In this document: positions 1-8,270 of the stretch, one piece after another
How positions within the stretch are numbered: the first letter of the stretch is position 1
Layout: each line of letters starts with the position of its first letter
Origin: Rhizobium sp. AAP43
Lineage (GTDB): Bacteria > Pseudomonadota > Alphaproteobacteria > Rhizobiales > Rhizobiaceae
Length of the DNA: 64,000 bases
Direction: 5' to 3'
Assembly: GCF_001296045.1 (NCBI RefSeq)
Contig: NZ_LJHS01000005.1
Span: forward strand, 434,001-498,000
Translations under genes and position numbers: made by a program
The notes under the pieces: generated by a model
What the model was told of the DNA's origin: nothing
Seen by the model: only the letters and a program-made list of their open reading frames with translations
Database searches by the model: none

Positions 1-1
1 C

Positions 2-277
2 AGCCATTTGAAGGGGCAATTCGGCGAAATCGGTGACCTCAGGCTGACGGTGATGTCCGGCATCATGGTCATGGACGAATTGTCCGAGGTCAATCGGCGG
101 TTGGCAGCGGCGGAGGCCGAGCTTGCCGCTTTCCGCGACGGTCGAGATACCGTGTTGACAGGTGCTGTGCAGCGTGACCAGCAGGTGGCGCGTGCGGTCG
201 CCGAACTTGCGGACAGATTGAACGGCATCACCCGCAAGCTCACCCAGCGTCCTGTCGCGACCGCTCAGGAAAACTGA
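2..277 (+). CDS. zapA: Cell division protein ZapA, C-terminal part (cut by window start)
   Basis: The frame is open from the first bases of the window to a TGA stop, so the true start lies upstream. The visible ~91 residues begin near the end of the small globular ZapA domain (GIMVMDELSEVNRR) and continue as an Ala/Glu-rich helix (RLAAAEAELAAF) of the kind that forms the ZapA dimer coiled coil. In the family ZapA binds FtsZ filaments and promotes Z-ring bundling in the cytoplasm at midcell. The assignment is supported by the 6S RNA gene directly downstream, since zapA, 6S RNA and folate cyclo-ligase are neighbours in many proteobacteria. The N-terminal half cannot be inspected. Confidence 0.8.
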   Translation, partial: SHLKGQFGEIGDLRLTVMSGIMVMDELSEVNRRLAAAEAELAAFRDGRDTVLTGAVQRDQQVARAVAELADRLNGITRKLTQRPVATAQEN

Positions 278-322
278 TCAAGGAATTGTCACGCGGGTCT
301 GGCGCGACGCAGGCGAAGCGCC

Positions 323-328
323 TATATC
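323..328 (+). promoter_or_regulatory. Probable -10 box of the 6S RNA gene
   Basis: TATATC lies 6 bases before the first base of the closing stem of the 6S RNA, which fits a sigma-70-type -10 element. No convincing -35 hexamer is visible upstream. The assignment rests on position only. Confidence 0.45.
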
Positions 329-334
329 TCTCAA

Positions 335-490
335 GCGGTCTGCGCCTCTCGACAGGAACCACAATCCCTGGGGCCATACTCGATCCAAAGGGAGCTGTCC
401 CTGACCAGGCCCGTGGGCTTGGACATATGGCGCCCACCTACGTTTGTAGGCACCCAGGATCGTAAATCTCCATCGGTTGCCGTGGATCGC
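335..490 (+). ncRNA. ssrS: 6S RNA
   Basis: 6S RNA binds sigma-70 RNA polymerase holoenzyme and mimics an open promoter, so it damps housekeeping transcription in stationary phase. The boundaries come from a closing helix: GCGGTCTGCG at 335-344 pairs with CGTGGATCGC at 481-490 along all ten positions, three of them G-U. Between them lies the purine/pyrimidine-rich segment typical of alphaproteobacterial 6S RNA, with GGGAGCTGTCCCTGACCAGG at about 390-409 and a short hairpin CCTACGTTTGTAGG at 439-452. The length of ~156 nt and the position after zapA agree with the family. The exact ends are uncertain by a few bases. Confidence 0.85.
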
Positions 491-518
491 ACTTTTACCT
501 CTTCATCCGCATTCAACG

Positions 519-556
519 AAAAAGCCGCCGCGATCGCTCGCGACGGCTTTTCGTTT
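519..556. terminator. Bidirectional terminator between 6S RNA and the chemotaxis receptor
   Basis: An A/G-rich arm at 519-534 and a U-rich arm at 537-550 form a GC stem (AAAAGCCGcCGCGA against TCGCGaCGGCTTTT) with T-rich flanks on both strands. It can end the 6S transcript rightward and the mcp transcript leftward. Confidence 0.75.
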
Positions 557-573
557 TGCGACCTCAGCGAGGC

Positions 574-2610
574 TCAGAATTCTTCCCAGTTGTCCGGGCT
601 GCTGGCGGCTGCCGCCGAACCACCGCCACCGAAGGCCTTGGCGAGCGTACCGACCATCTTTCGGGCAGGGGAGTTCACCGGGCGGGCTGCACTTTCTGCG
701 GCGCGTGGCGCAGACGTGGCGCGAACCGGCTGGCTGACCGGTGCCGGCGCACGGGCCGGAGCCTGCGCTGCCGGCATCTGGCGGAAACCGGCGTCCTGCA
801 TACGGAACTGGGTGACGAGACCGGAAAGGTTGCGGGCGCTTTCGGCGAGACGATGCGTGACGGCCGTCGCTTCTTCCACCATGGCGGCGTTCTTCTGGGT
901 GAACTGGTCCATGTGGTTCACCGAGCCGTTGATCTCGTGCAGCGCGGTTGACTGCTCGCGGGCAGCCGATGCGATGGCCGAGATGTGCTCGTTGATCGAG
1001 GCCACCTGACCGGAGATCTCGCTGAGTGCCGAGCCCGTCTGCTGGACGAGCGAAACGCCGCCGGCAACGGCCTCACCGGACTTGGTGATCAGCGTCTTGA
1101 TGTCCTTTGCGGCATTCGCCGAACGTTGTGCCAGTTCGCGAACTTCCTGGGCAACGACTGCAAAGCCCTTGCCGGCTTCACCAGCGCGTGCGGCCTCAAC
1201 GCCGGCGTTCAGCGCCAGCAGGTTGGTCTGGAAGGCGATTTCGTCGATGACGTTGATGATCTTCGAGATTTCGCTCGAAGCCTGCTCGATCCGGCTCATG
1301 GCTTCGATCGCGTCGGACACGACCTTGCTCGAGCTTTCGGTGCTCTTGCGGGCCAGCGCGGCGATCTGTGCGGCCTGATCAGCCTTGGTGGACGAGCCAC
1401 GGACGGTCGAGGTGATCTCTTCGAGTGCTGCTGAGGTCTCTTCCAGCGAGGCGGCCTGCTGCTCGGTGCGCTTGGACAGGTCGTCATTGGCCGAGCGCAT
1501 TTCCGAAGAACTCGCCTCGATGCCCATTGTCTCCGTGCGGATATCGGAGAGGGTGGTCGACAGTTTTTCGACCGAGTTGTTGAAGTCGAGACGCAGCTTG
1601 TCGAGATTGCCGGTAAAGGTCTGGTTGATGCGAACCGTGAGGTCGCCATCGCTCAGTTTGTGCAGGCCGCTGGCCAGCGCTTCAACGGCTTCCTGCAGCA
1701 GGCGTGCATCTTCGGCCTTGGCGCGCTCGCGCTCGATCCGCTCCTGTTCGCCATGGGCTGTCGCTTCGGCGGCGCGACGCTCGATTTCGATCTTCTGGAT
1801 CGCACTTTCGCGGAATACGTCGATCGAGCGGGCGAGATCACCAATTTCGTTCTTCAGGTTCGTGTCCGGGACAACCGTATCGAGTTGGCCACCGGCCAGG
1901 CGATTGGCGACCGCCGTCAGACGCGGGAGAGCGCCGACGATCTGGCGGACGAAGAGCGAGATGAGGACAGCAGCGAAAATCAGGACAATCAGCGCCGTGA
2001 TGGCGATGGCATTCGTCATCTGGGTCGCAATGCTGTTGATGTCTGCAGAACGGACACCGGCGTAAAGAATGCCGAGGACGTCGCCCTTCGGCGAGAAGAT
2101 CGGCTGATAGATGGTGTAATAGGGAACATCGAGGATCACGGCTTCGCCGCGATAGGTCTCGCCCTTGGTGGCAAACGGATAGACCGCGCCGGTCTGGCCA
2201 AGCGCCGTGCCGACAGCGCGCTTGCCGTCCGGCTTGATGATGTTCGTGGTCCGGCGCCAGAAGTCCTTGCTGGCAGCGTCCCAGGCAAAGATCGTCGCCG
2301 TCTGACCCGTCATGCGACCGATGGTGTCGATCATCGTGTGATCGGTGAACTCGGCGGGAATGCTGTCCATCACGATGCGCGTGACATTGCCGTCGCTGCC
2401 CCAGGTGATCTGGGCGCCGGGCAGGTCACGGCTGATGATGGTGGCTGCCACACGCAGGCTGGTGTCCTGGTTGGCGATTGCATCTTCCTTGATGCGCTGC
2501 TGAATATGACCGGAGATGACCCAGGAGACGGCGCCGAGCGATGCGACCAGGATCATCACGGTCGTGACGGCGATCGTCTTGGTGATGCCGAAACGGGAGA
2601 ATAGTGTCAT
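574..2610 (-). CDS. Methyl-accepting chemotaxis protein with periplasmic Cache domain
   Basis: A 678-residue membrane receptor that passes ligand information to CheA/CheW. It has one membrane segment at ~11-33, a periplasmic Cache-like sensor at ~40-195 ([24 protein letters not shown]), a second membrane segment at ~200-222, HAMP at ~220-275 and a cytoplasmic methyl-accepting four-helix hairpin at ~370-620. The conserved tip [20 protein letters not shown] is intact. A flexible Ala/Pro-rich tail ends in NWEEF, close to the NWETF pentapeptide that tethers the methyltransferase CheR in well-studied receptors. The ligand is unknown. The gene stands alone between 6S RNA and the folate gene, with no che genes in the window. 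Confidence 0.95.
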   Translation of the reverse strand: MTLFSRFGITKTIAVTTVMILVASLGAVSWVISGHIQQRIKEDAIANQDTSLRVAATIISRDLPGAQITWGSDGNVTRIVMDSIPAEFTDHTMIDTIGRMTGQTATIFAWDAASKDFWRRTTNIIKPDGKRAVGTALGQTGAVYPFATKGETYRGEAVILDVPYYTIYQPIFSPKGDVLGILYAGVRSADINSIATQMTNAIAITALIVLIFAAVLISLFVRQIVGALPRLTAVANRLAGGQLDTVVPDTNLKNEIGDLARSIDVFRESAIQKIEIERRAAEATAHGEQERIERERAKAEDARLLQEAVEALASGLHKLSDGDLTVRINQTFTGNLDKLRLDFNNSVEKLSTTLSDIRTETMGIEASSSEMRSANDDLSKRTEQQAASLEETSAALEEITSTVRGSSTKADQAAQIAALARKSTESSSKVVSDAIEAMSRIEQASSEISKIINVIDEIAFQTNLLALNAGVEAARAGEAGKGFAVVAQEVRELAQRSANAAKDIKTLITKSGEAVAGGVSLVQQTGSALSEISGQVASINEHISAIASAAREQSTALHEINGSVNHMDQFTQKNAAMVEEATAVTHRLAESARNLSGLVTQFRMQDAGFRQMPAAQAPARAPAPVSQPVRATSAPRAAESAARPVNSPARKMVGTLAKAFGGGGSAAAASSPDNWEEF

Positions 2611-2774
2611 ATGACGTGGTCCTCATGAGGATGAATTCTCCCTTAGTTTAGAGGGGTGCTGTTAATCGTTGGTTTTCAAGAGGCTGCCGGCCAAACTTGA
2701 TAAACGGCATTTTCTGATATTTTGGTGTTTTGGCCTCCCTAGATATGGGGGTTATGGGGTTTGCGGAGAGAGGA

Positions 2775-3356
2775 ATGAACGAAAAACGTGTTTTGAAGGC
2801 TGCCATCCGCAAGGAACGGTTGGCCCTGCGTGACGCAATTGACGCGACATCACGGCTCGAGTTGAGCCTTGGCATGGCGGAACGCGCCGGGGATGCTATC
2901 CGGCTTGAACCGGGTCTTGTCGTCTCGGGTTTTTTCCCGATCCGCTCTGAAGCCGACATTCGCCCGCTGATGGCGCGTCTGCAGGCGCGGGGTGCGCGCC
3001 TCTGCCTGCCAGTGGTGATGGATAAGGAAACCATTGTCTTCCGCGAACTTGTGGCCGGTGCGGAACTGGTTGATACCGGGTTCGGAACCCGGGGCCCGGG
3101 TGCCGAGGCAGCTGTCCTTGATCCGGATCTGCTCTTCGTTCCGCTTTCGGCATTCGATGCTTCGGGGCATCGGATCGGCTATGGCGCGGGGCATTATGAC
3201 CGTGCAATCGCCCGTTTGAGGGAAAAAGGCCGGCATCCGCGGCTGATCGGCATTGCATTCGACTGTCAGGAGGTGGCAGAAGTGCCGGCGGAAGCGCATG
3301 ACGTCCGGCTTGAGGCCGTGCTGACGGAAAGCGGCCTCAGAACATTCAAGGTGTGA
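2775..3356 (+). CDS. 5-formyltetrahydrofolate cyclo-ligase
   Basis: This enzyme converts 5-formyl-THF to 5,10-methenyl-THF using ATP, returning a stored folate to one-carbon metabolism in the cytoplasm. The 193-residue product starts MNEKRVLKAAIRKERL, carries the basic N-terminal helix of the family, the folate-side motif FFPIRSEADIRPL, and the phosphate-binding C-terminal motif RIGYGAGHYDRAIA. The ATG at 2775 is preferred over an in-frame ATG at 2730 because GGAGAG lies just before it and homologous proteins begin near this point. The association with 6S RNA is conserved in proteobacteria, although here a receptor gene separates the two. Confidence 0.93.
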   Translation: MNEKRVLKAAIRKERLALRDAIDATSRLELSLGMAERAGDAIRLEPGLVVSGFFPIRSEADIRPLMARLQARGARLCLPVVMDKETIVFRELVAGAELVDTGFGTRGPGAEAAVLDPDLLFVPLSAFDASGHRIGYGAGHYDRAIARLREKGRHPRLIGIAFDCQEVAEVPAEAHDVRLEAVLTESGLRTFKV

Positions 3357-3367
3357 TTGGACGAACG

Positions 3368-4192
3368 ATGCGACTGCTTTTTCTCGGTGACATGGTGGGC
3401 AAGACCGGACGGACGGCTGTCTGGGAGCGACTGCCAGGCTTGATCTCCGACCTCAAGCTGGATTTCGTCATCGTCAACGGGGAAAATGCCGCCGGCGGGT
3501 TCGGCATTACCGAGGACATCTATCTCGAAACGATCAATGCCGGCGCTGATGTGGTGACGACCGGCAATCACGTCTGGGACCAGAAGGAAGCGGTCAGCTT
3601 CTGCACGCGCCACGACCAGTTCCTGCGGCCGGCGAACTATCCGGCCGGCACGCCCGGCAAGGGTTCCGGCCTTTTTTATGCGCGCAACGGCGCGCGCGTG
3701 CTCGTTGCCAACATCATGGGCCGGGTGTTCATGCATCCCGAACTCGACGACCCCTTCAAGTCGGCGGAGAGCATTCTTGCGGCCGCCCCGCTGAAGGAGC
3801 AGGCCGACGTGATCGTCTTCGACTTCCACGCAGAAGCGACCAGCGAGAAGCAGTGTTTTGGCCATTTCGTCGATGGCCGTGCCAGCTTCGTTGTTGGCAC
3901 GCATACGCATGTGCCGACGGCCGACCACCAGATCCTGAACGGCGGCACGGCCTATATGTCGGATGCCGGCATGTGCGGCGATTACGACTCCTCGCTCGGC
4001 ATGGAAAAGGAAGAACCACTCAACCGGTTCATCTCCAAGATGCCGAAGGGACGTTTCGAAGCGGCAAGCGGGCCTGCAACCATTTGCGGCGTGGGTGTCG
4101 AAATCTCCGACAGCACCGGTCTTGCCGAAAAGATTGCGCCGCTTCGCATTGGGCCTCGGCTGGCTGAAACCATTCCGGATTTCTGGGCCTGA
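3368..4192 (+). CDS. TIGR00282/YmdB-family metallophosphoesterase
   Basis: A 274-residue cytoplasmic phosphodiesterase of the family that includes Bacillus YmdB, which hydrolyses cyclic nucleotides and affects mRNA turnover and multicellular behaviour. All metal-binding motifs are present: GDMVGKTGR near the N-terminus, NGENAAGGFG, GNHVWDQ, DFHAEATSEK and GTHTHVPTAD. The ATG at 3368 was chosen because the earlier ATG at 3353 overlaps the previous gene and the core fold begins at MRLLFLGDMVG. It follows the cyclo-ligase gene by 11 bases, so the two are probably cotranscribed. The physiological substrate in rhizobia is not known. Confidence 0.9.
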   Translation: MRLLFLGDMVGKTGRTAVWERLPGLISDLKLDFVIVNGENAAGGFGITEDIYLETINAGADVVTTGNHVWDQKEAVSFCTRHDQFLRPANYPAGTPGKGSGLFYARNGARVLVANIMGRVFMHPELDDPFKSAESILAAAPLKEQADVIVFDFHAEATSEKQCFGHFVDGRASFVVGTHTHVPTADHQILNGGTAYMSDAGMCGDYDSSLGMEKEEPLNRFISKMPKGRFEAASGPATICGVGVEISDSTGLAEKIAPLRIGPRLAETIPDFWA

Positions 4193-4325
4193 TTGGCCGC
4201 TTCATCCGGCAGAAGACCGTTTCTCAATAACGCCAAAGTGACGGCCGCGCGTGCTGCGGGCGGTTTACGCCTTCGTCCGGCTGGCTCATGCTCCATGCCA
4301 TCGACACAGACGGTTCGGGAGCGGC

Positions 4326-5168
4326 ATGATGCTGAGACTGGTGCTGAGTGGCTTGAGTTTGCTGATGGCGGCGGGTGGCGTCGGGGCGCAGGAGGCGCGG
4401 CCTCAGCTCAGCCAGTGTCAATTGATCGCGGAACGCCTACCGTCGGTCCAGTATGCCAATTTCACGCCGCCGCCCTCAGGCAGCCCCGTTTTCGCCACGC
4501 CCGTGCAATTGCAGGAAGACGTGGTCATCACCTTCGTCGGTCATTCAACCTTCCAGATCGATACACCGGGCGGCATCTCCATCGCCACAGATTTCAACGG
4601 ATGGCTGCGAACGTCTCGCACGCCTGATGTCGTGACGATGAACAAGGCGCATTCCAGCCACTATACGATGAACCCCGATCCCGCGATCACGAACGTGCTG
4701 CAGGGGTGGAATGAGGCGCAGCCGGGTGAACCGGCCAAACATGCGCTGGTTGTCGGTGATGCCTATGTTCGCAATGTCGCGACGGACATCCGCAGTTGGG
4801 GCGGTGCCTTCGAGCCGAATGGCAATTCCATCTTCATCTTCGAAGTGGCGGGGCTGTGCATCGGGCATCTCGGACATTTGCATCACGAATTGACGGACGC
4901 TCATTACGGTGAGATCGGCCGCCTTGATATCGTGATGGTGCCCGTGGATGGTGGGCTCACTATGGGGGCCGAGAGCATGAGCCGGACGATCGAGCGGCTG
5001 CGCTCATCGCTGGTGCTGCCGATGCATCGGCGCGGAGCAATCATCGACAGCTTCCTTGGCATGTTCGATGACCGCTACGACAAACAGGTGTCTCAGAACA
5101 GCGGCTTCACGGTATCCATGCGGACCTTGCCGAAGAAGCCGATGATCCTGGTGCTGGCCGGAAACTAA
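4326..5168 (+). CDS. Exported metallo-beta-lactamase-fold protein with non-canonical metal motif
   Basis: A 280-residue protein with a signal peptide (MMLRLVLSGLSLLMAAGGVGAQE), so it is probably periplasmic. The body resembles the UlaG/L-type metallo-beta-lactamase fold: a VGHSTFQIDTPGG strand pair, then KAHSSHYT where the classic HxHxDH metal motif would lie, then GHLGHLHHELTD and LPMHRRG supplying further histidines. The usual Asp-His pair of HxHxDH is absent, so either the metal site is rearranged or the protein is not a standard hydrolase. The ATG at 4326 begins the signal peptide. The gene stands alone after ymdB with a 133-base gap. The substrate is unknown. Confidence 0.75.
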   Translation: MMLRLVLSGLSLLMAAGGVGAQEARPQLSQCQLIAERLPSVQYANFTPPPSGSPVFATPVQLQEDVVITFVGHSTFQIDTPGGISIATDFNGWLRTSRTPDVVTMNKAHSSHYTMNPDPAITNVLQGWNEAQPGEPAKHALVVGDAYVRNVATDIRSWGGAFEPNGNSIFIFEVAGLCIGHLGHLHHELTDAHYGEIGRLDIVMVPVDGGLTMGAESMSRTIERLRSSLVLPMHRRGAIIDSFLGMFDDRYDKQVSQNSGFTVSMRTLPKKPMILVLAGN

Positions 5169-5232
5169 AGAGCGCCCCTGTCGTGGAAGACTATGGGACG
5201 CTCTTCTGTCAGGCATGGCTGAGGTACAGGTC

Positions 5233-5736
5233 TCAGGCGAACCGCAGCTGGCGATGGATGCCCACATCGGGGGTCTTTTCCGGATCGAGATTGGCCTTGG
5301 CGATTTCCCATCCGAACTTGAGCGTGCTTCCGGTCGAGGCCCAGATCTCACCATCATCGAGCGAGAGTGCGATCATGGTAAGTGTCGGGTCTGACTTGCC
5401 GCCCTCATACCATGCGGCAACGACCGAGTTCCAGTATTCGTCGATCTTGGCCGGATCCTTGATCTCGGTGAGCGTGCCGGACAGGCAGGCGTGGTAATCG
5501 TGGTTCTTGCCGACGACGCAGAAATGGGCGCGGCTCCCCGGCTTGAGGGATTGCACAAGGTGGCTATCGGTCTTGGTGTAGAACCAGATCATGTTGCGCT
5601 TCCGATCGGCATTCGGGGCCATCGGCTGCATATGCATGTCAGTTCCCATCAAGCCGAGCATGCCGGCATGGATGTGGTCGATTTCGTCCCAGAGCTGTTC
5701 TGCAGGGTTTTCGCGAGCGTCGCTGAAGCTGGCCAT
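5233..5736 (-). CDS. Pyridoxamine-5'-phosphate-oxidase-like general stress protein
   Basis: A 167-residue split-barrel flavin-binding protein of the 'general stress protein 26' group (NMIWFYTKTDSHLVQSL, ACLSGTLTEI, DEYWNSVVAAWYEGGKSDP). Members bind FMN or FAD but usually lack pyridoxamine phosphate oxidase activity. The start is supported by AAGGAG six bases upstream. A perfectly spaced EcfG-type promoter precedes it on the same strand (5768-5792), so it is probably induced by the alphaproteobacterial general stress response. It is monocistronic and divergent from yebC. Confidence 0.88.
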   Translation of the reverse strand: MASFSDARENPAEQLWDEIDHIHAGMLGLMGTDMHMQPMAPNADRKRNMIWFYTKTDSHLVQSLKPGSRAHFCVVGKNHDYHACLSGTLTEIKDPAKIDEYWNSVVAAWYEGGKSDPTLTMIALSLDDGEIWASTGSTLKFGWEIAKANLDPEKTPDVGIHRQLRFA

Positions 5737-5767
5737 GTTTTATCTCCTTCACGTCAGTCGGAGAGGC

Positions 5768-5792
5768 AACGAGTTTTGCCGGGACTTGTTCC
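5768..5792 (-). promoter_or_regulatory. EcfG/RpoE2-type general stress promoter
   Basis: Read on the minus strand the segment is GGAAC, 16 bases, then CGTT, which is the reported alphaproteobacterial EcfG consensus (GGAAC-N16/17-CGTT). It lies about 30 bases before the start codon of the stress-type flavin-binding gene, a suitable distance for a promoter. Confidence 0.7.
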
Positions 5793-5914
5793 GGCCCCTC
5801 GATCACGCGCCGTTCGGTTGCACATGGGGCGCGCGAGGTTAGCTTGGTCTTGAACAGGGCTGCTTTCGCCCGTATAAGGCGCCAATTCCAACATAAGACC
5901 TGATCAGGGGTGCC

Positions 5915-6661
5915 ATGGCTGGCCATTCACAGTTCAAAAACATCATGCACCGCAAGGGCAAGCAGGACGGCATCCGTTCGAAGATGTTCTCCAAGCTCGC
6001 GCGCGAAATCACGGTTGCGGCCAAGTCTGGCTTGCCCGATCCATCCATGAACGCTGCTCTGCGCCTCGCCGTCCAGAACGCCAAGGCGCAGTCGATGCCG
6101 AAGGACAATATCGACCGCGCCATCAAGAAGGCCTCTGGCGCCGATGCAGAGAGCTATGACGCGATCCGTTACGAGGGCTATGGTCCGGGCGGCGTTGCCG
6201 TGATCGTCGAGACGCTGACCGACAACCGCAATCGTACGGCTTCGGTTGTCCGCTCGACCTTCTCCAAGGCTGGCGGCGCTCTTGGCGAAACGGGATCGGT
6301 ATCCTTCTCCTTCGATCACGTCGGAGAGATCACCTACAAGGCCTCTGTCGGCAGTGCCGATTCCGTCATGGAAGCCGCGATCGAAGCCGGTGCCGAGGAC
6401 GTGGTTTCGGATGAAGACGGCCACACCATCTATTGCGCGTTTGAGGACATGAACGACGTGTCCAAGGCGCTGGAAGCGGTGCTGGGTGGCGCGGAGTCGG
6501 TCAAGGCGATCTGGAAGCCGCAGAACACGGTGCCGGTCGACGAAGACAAGGCGCAGTCGCTGATGAAGCTCATCGACACGCTGGAAGACGATGACGATGT
6601 GCAGAACGTCTATTCGAACTTCGAAGTCTCTGACGAAGTCATGGCGAAACTCTCCGCCTGA
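5915..6661 (+). CDS. YebC/PmpR-family regulatory protein
   Basis: A 248-residue member of the YebC/TACO1 family, which begins [18 protein letters not shown] as nearly all members do. It carries the family's middle motif ([19 protein letters not shown]) and acidic C-terminal domain ([14 protein letters not shown]). Family members have been described as DNA-binding regulators, and some as factors that relieve ribosome stalling at proline stretches. In many alphaproteobacteria yebC lies near ruvC; here it is about 17 kb away. It ends in a convergent hairpin shared with glmM. Confidence 0.93.
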   Translation: MAGHSQFKNIMHRKGKQDGIRSKMFSKLAREITVAAKSGLPDPSMNAALRLAVQNAKAQSMPKDNIDRAIKKASGADAESYDAIRYEGYGPGGVAVIVETLTDNRNRTASVVRSTFSKAGGALGETGSVSFSFDHVGEITYKASVGSADSVMEAAIEAGAEDVVSDEDGHTIYCAFEDMNDVSKALEAVLGGAESVKAIWKPQNTVPVDEDKAQSLMKLIDTLEDDDDVQNVYSNFEVSDEVMAKLSA

Positions 6662-6682
6662 TTTCATCAATCTTGCCTGAAA

Positions 6683-6719
6683 CAAGAAGCCCGGCTGCGT
6701 TGAGCGGCCGGGCTTCTTG
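6683..6719. terminator. Convergent terminator between yebC and glmM
   Basis: A 13-bp perfect stem (CAAGAAGCCCGGC at 6683-6695 with its complement at 6707-6719) and an 11-base loop lies between two convergent genes. T-rich sequence follows on the minus strand; the plus-strand tail is weaker. Confidence 0.7.
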
Positions 6720-6758
6720 CATTTCGCCTCATGGATGCGGCGGTGGATTTCGGGCTTG

Positions 6759-8114
6759 TCAGGCGGCGACGCTGCGGACGCTGCCGATGACGTCGACGAG
6801 TTCATTGACGATGCGCTCGACCTGTTCGCGGTCGTCGCCTTCCGCCATGACGCGGATCAGCGGCTCGGTGCCGGAGGGGCGAATGACGAGGCGGCCGGAA
6901 TTGGCGAGCTCACTCTCGGCATCGGCAATCGCCTGCTTCACGGTCGCGTCTTCGAGCGGCTTGCCGCCGGAGAAGCGGACATTGCGCAGAAGCTGCGGCA
7001 CGGGTTCAAACCGGTTGCACAATTCGCTGACCGTCTTTCCGGTTCGCTTCACAGCCGCGAGGATCTGCAGGGCAGCAACGAGGCCGTCGCCGGTCGTGCC
7101 GTGGTCGGACAGCACGATATGGCCGGACTGTTCGCCGCCAATGTTGAAGTCGTTGTGGCGCATGTGCTCGACGACATAGCGGTCGCCGACCTTGGTGCGG
7201 GCCAGCGTCAGGCCCTTGCCGGTGAGGAACCGCTCAAGACCGAGATTGGACATGACGGTCGCGACGATGCCGCCGCCGCGCAGCATCTGGTCCTGCGCCC
7301 AGGTCTCGGCAATCAGCGCCATCAACTGGTCGCCATCGATCACCTTGCCATTTTCGTCGACGATGATGACGCGGTCGGCGTCGCCGTCGAGGGCGATGCC
7401 AATGTCAGCGCGTACTTCATGCACCTTTTTCTGCAGCGCGTCCGGGTGGGTGGAGCCGCATTCGAGATTGATATTGGTGCCGTTCGGCTCGTTGCCGATG
7501 GTAATGACCTCGGCGCCGAGTTCCCAAAGGGCGAGCGGCGCCACCTTGTAGGCCGCGCCGTTGGCGCAATCGATGGCGACGCGCAGACCCTTGAGTGTGA
7601 CGTCGCGGGGCAGGGTGCGCTTGGCGAACTCGACATAGCGGTCCTGCACGCCGTCAATACGCTTGGCCCGGCCGATGTCGTTGGGCGCTGCGAGCTGGCC
7701 GTAGATATCCTTTTCTAGCATATCCTCGATCTGGAGCTCCAGTTCGTCGGAGAGCTTGTAGCCGTCAGGGCCGAAGAGCTTGATGCCGTTATCGGCGAAG
7801 GGGTTGTGGGACGCCGAGATCATCACGCCGATGTCGCAGCGAAGCGACCGGGTCAGCATGGCGACGGCCGGTGTCGGGATCGGGCCCAGAACGAAGGCAT
7901 CGAGGCCAGCGGCTGTAAAGCCCGCGACCATGGCGTTTTCGAGCATATAGCCGGAGAGGCGCGTGTCCTTGCCGATCACCACCCGGTGGCGATGGCCCCC
8001 GCGGCGGAAAAGGGTGCCGGCGGCGATGCCGACGCGCATGGCAAGATCCGGCGTCATCGGGAAGCGGTTGGACAATCCGCGAATGCCGTCTGTGCCAAAA
8101 TACCGACGTGTCAT
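6759..8114 (-). CDS. glmM: Phosphoglucosamine mutase
   Basis: GlmM interconverts glucosamine-6-phosphate and glucosamine-1-phosphate on the way to UDP-GlcNAc, and so feeds peptidoglycan and LPS synthesis. The 451-residue length is normal. It starts [13 protein letters not shown] and shows the phosphoserine loop [15 protein letters not shown], the magnesium loop [10 protein letters not shown], the sugar-binding loop GGEQSGHIV and the phosphate-binding [12 protein letters not shown]. In rhizobia glmM commonly follows ftsH on the same strand. Here a thioesterase-like gene and a strong terminator lie between, so glmM may need its own promoter in the 156-base gap upstream. Confidence 0.97.
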   Translation of the reverse strand: MTRRYFGTDGIRGLSNRFPMTPDLAMRVGIAAGTLFRRGGHRHRVVIGKDTRLSGYMLENAMVAGFTAAGLDAFVLGPIPTPAVAMLTRSLRCDIGVMISASHNPFADNGIKLFGPDGYKLSDELELQIEDMLEKDIYGQLAAPNDIGRAKRIDGVQDRYVEFAKRTLPRDVTLKGLRVAIDCANGAAYKVAPLALWELGAEVITIGNEPNGTNINLECGSTHPDALQKKVHEVRADIGIALDGDADRVIIVDENGKVIDGDQLMALIAETWAQDQMLRGGGIVATVMSNLGLERFLTGKGLTLARTKVGDRYVVEHMRHNDFNIGGEQSGHIVLSDHGTTGDGLVAALQILAAVKRTGKTVSELCNRFEPVPQLLRNVRFSGGKPLEDATVKQAIADAESELANSGRLVIRPSGTEPLIRVMAEGDDREQVERIVNELVDVIGSVRSVAA

Positions 8115-8270
8115 GTCAACTCCGTATCAATGCCGTTTCGCGGCGAACCTGTCTCGCGGGTAGGGCTTGGCAACCCGAATCGGCTGCCTCGCTGGTCGCT
8201 CTTCATCCGCACTTTTCGCTCCCATGCCACGAAATGCGGCGCTGATCACGTAAATTAGCGTCAAACTTGA

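Noticed and set aside
1660-2604. Long open frame on the plus strand opposite the chemotaxis receptor
   Set aside because: It is the mirror of a real, motif-complete receptor gene; GC-rich codon bias keeps antisense frames open, and the translation has no recognisable domain.
5170-5210. Terminator after the beta-lactamase-fold gene
   Set aside because: AAGAGCG and CGCTCTT are complementary but lie about 24 bases apart with little internal pairing.
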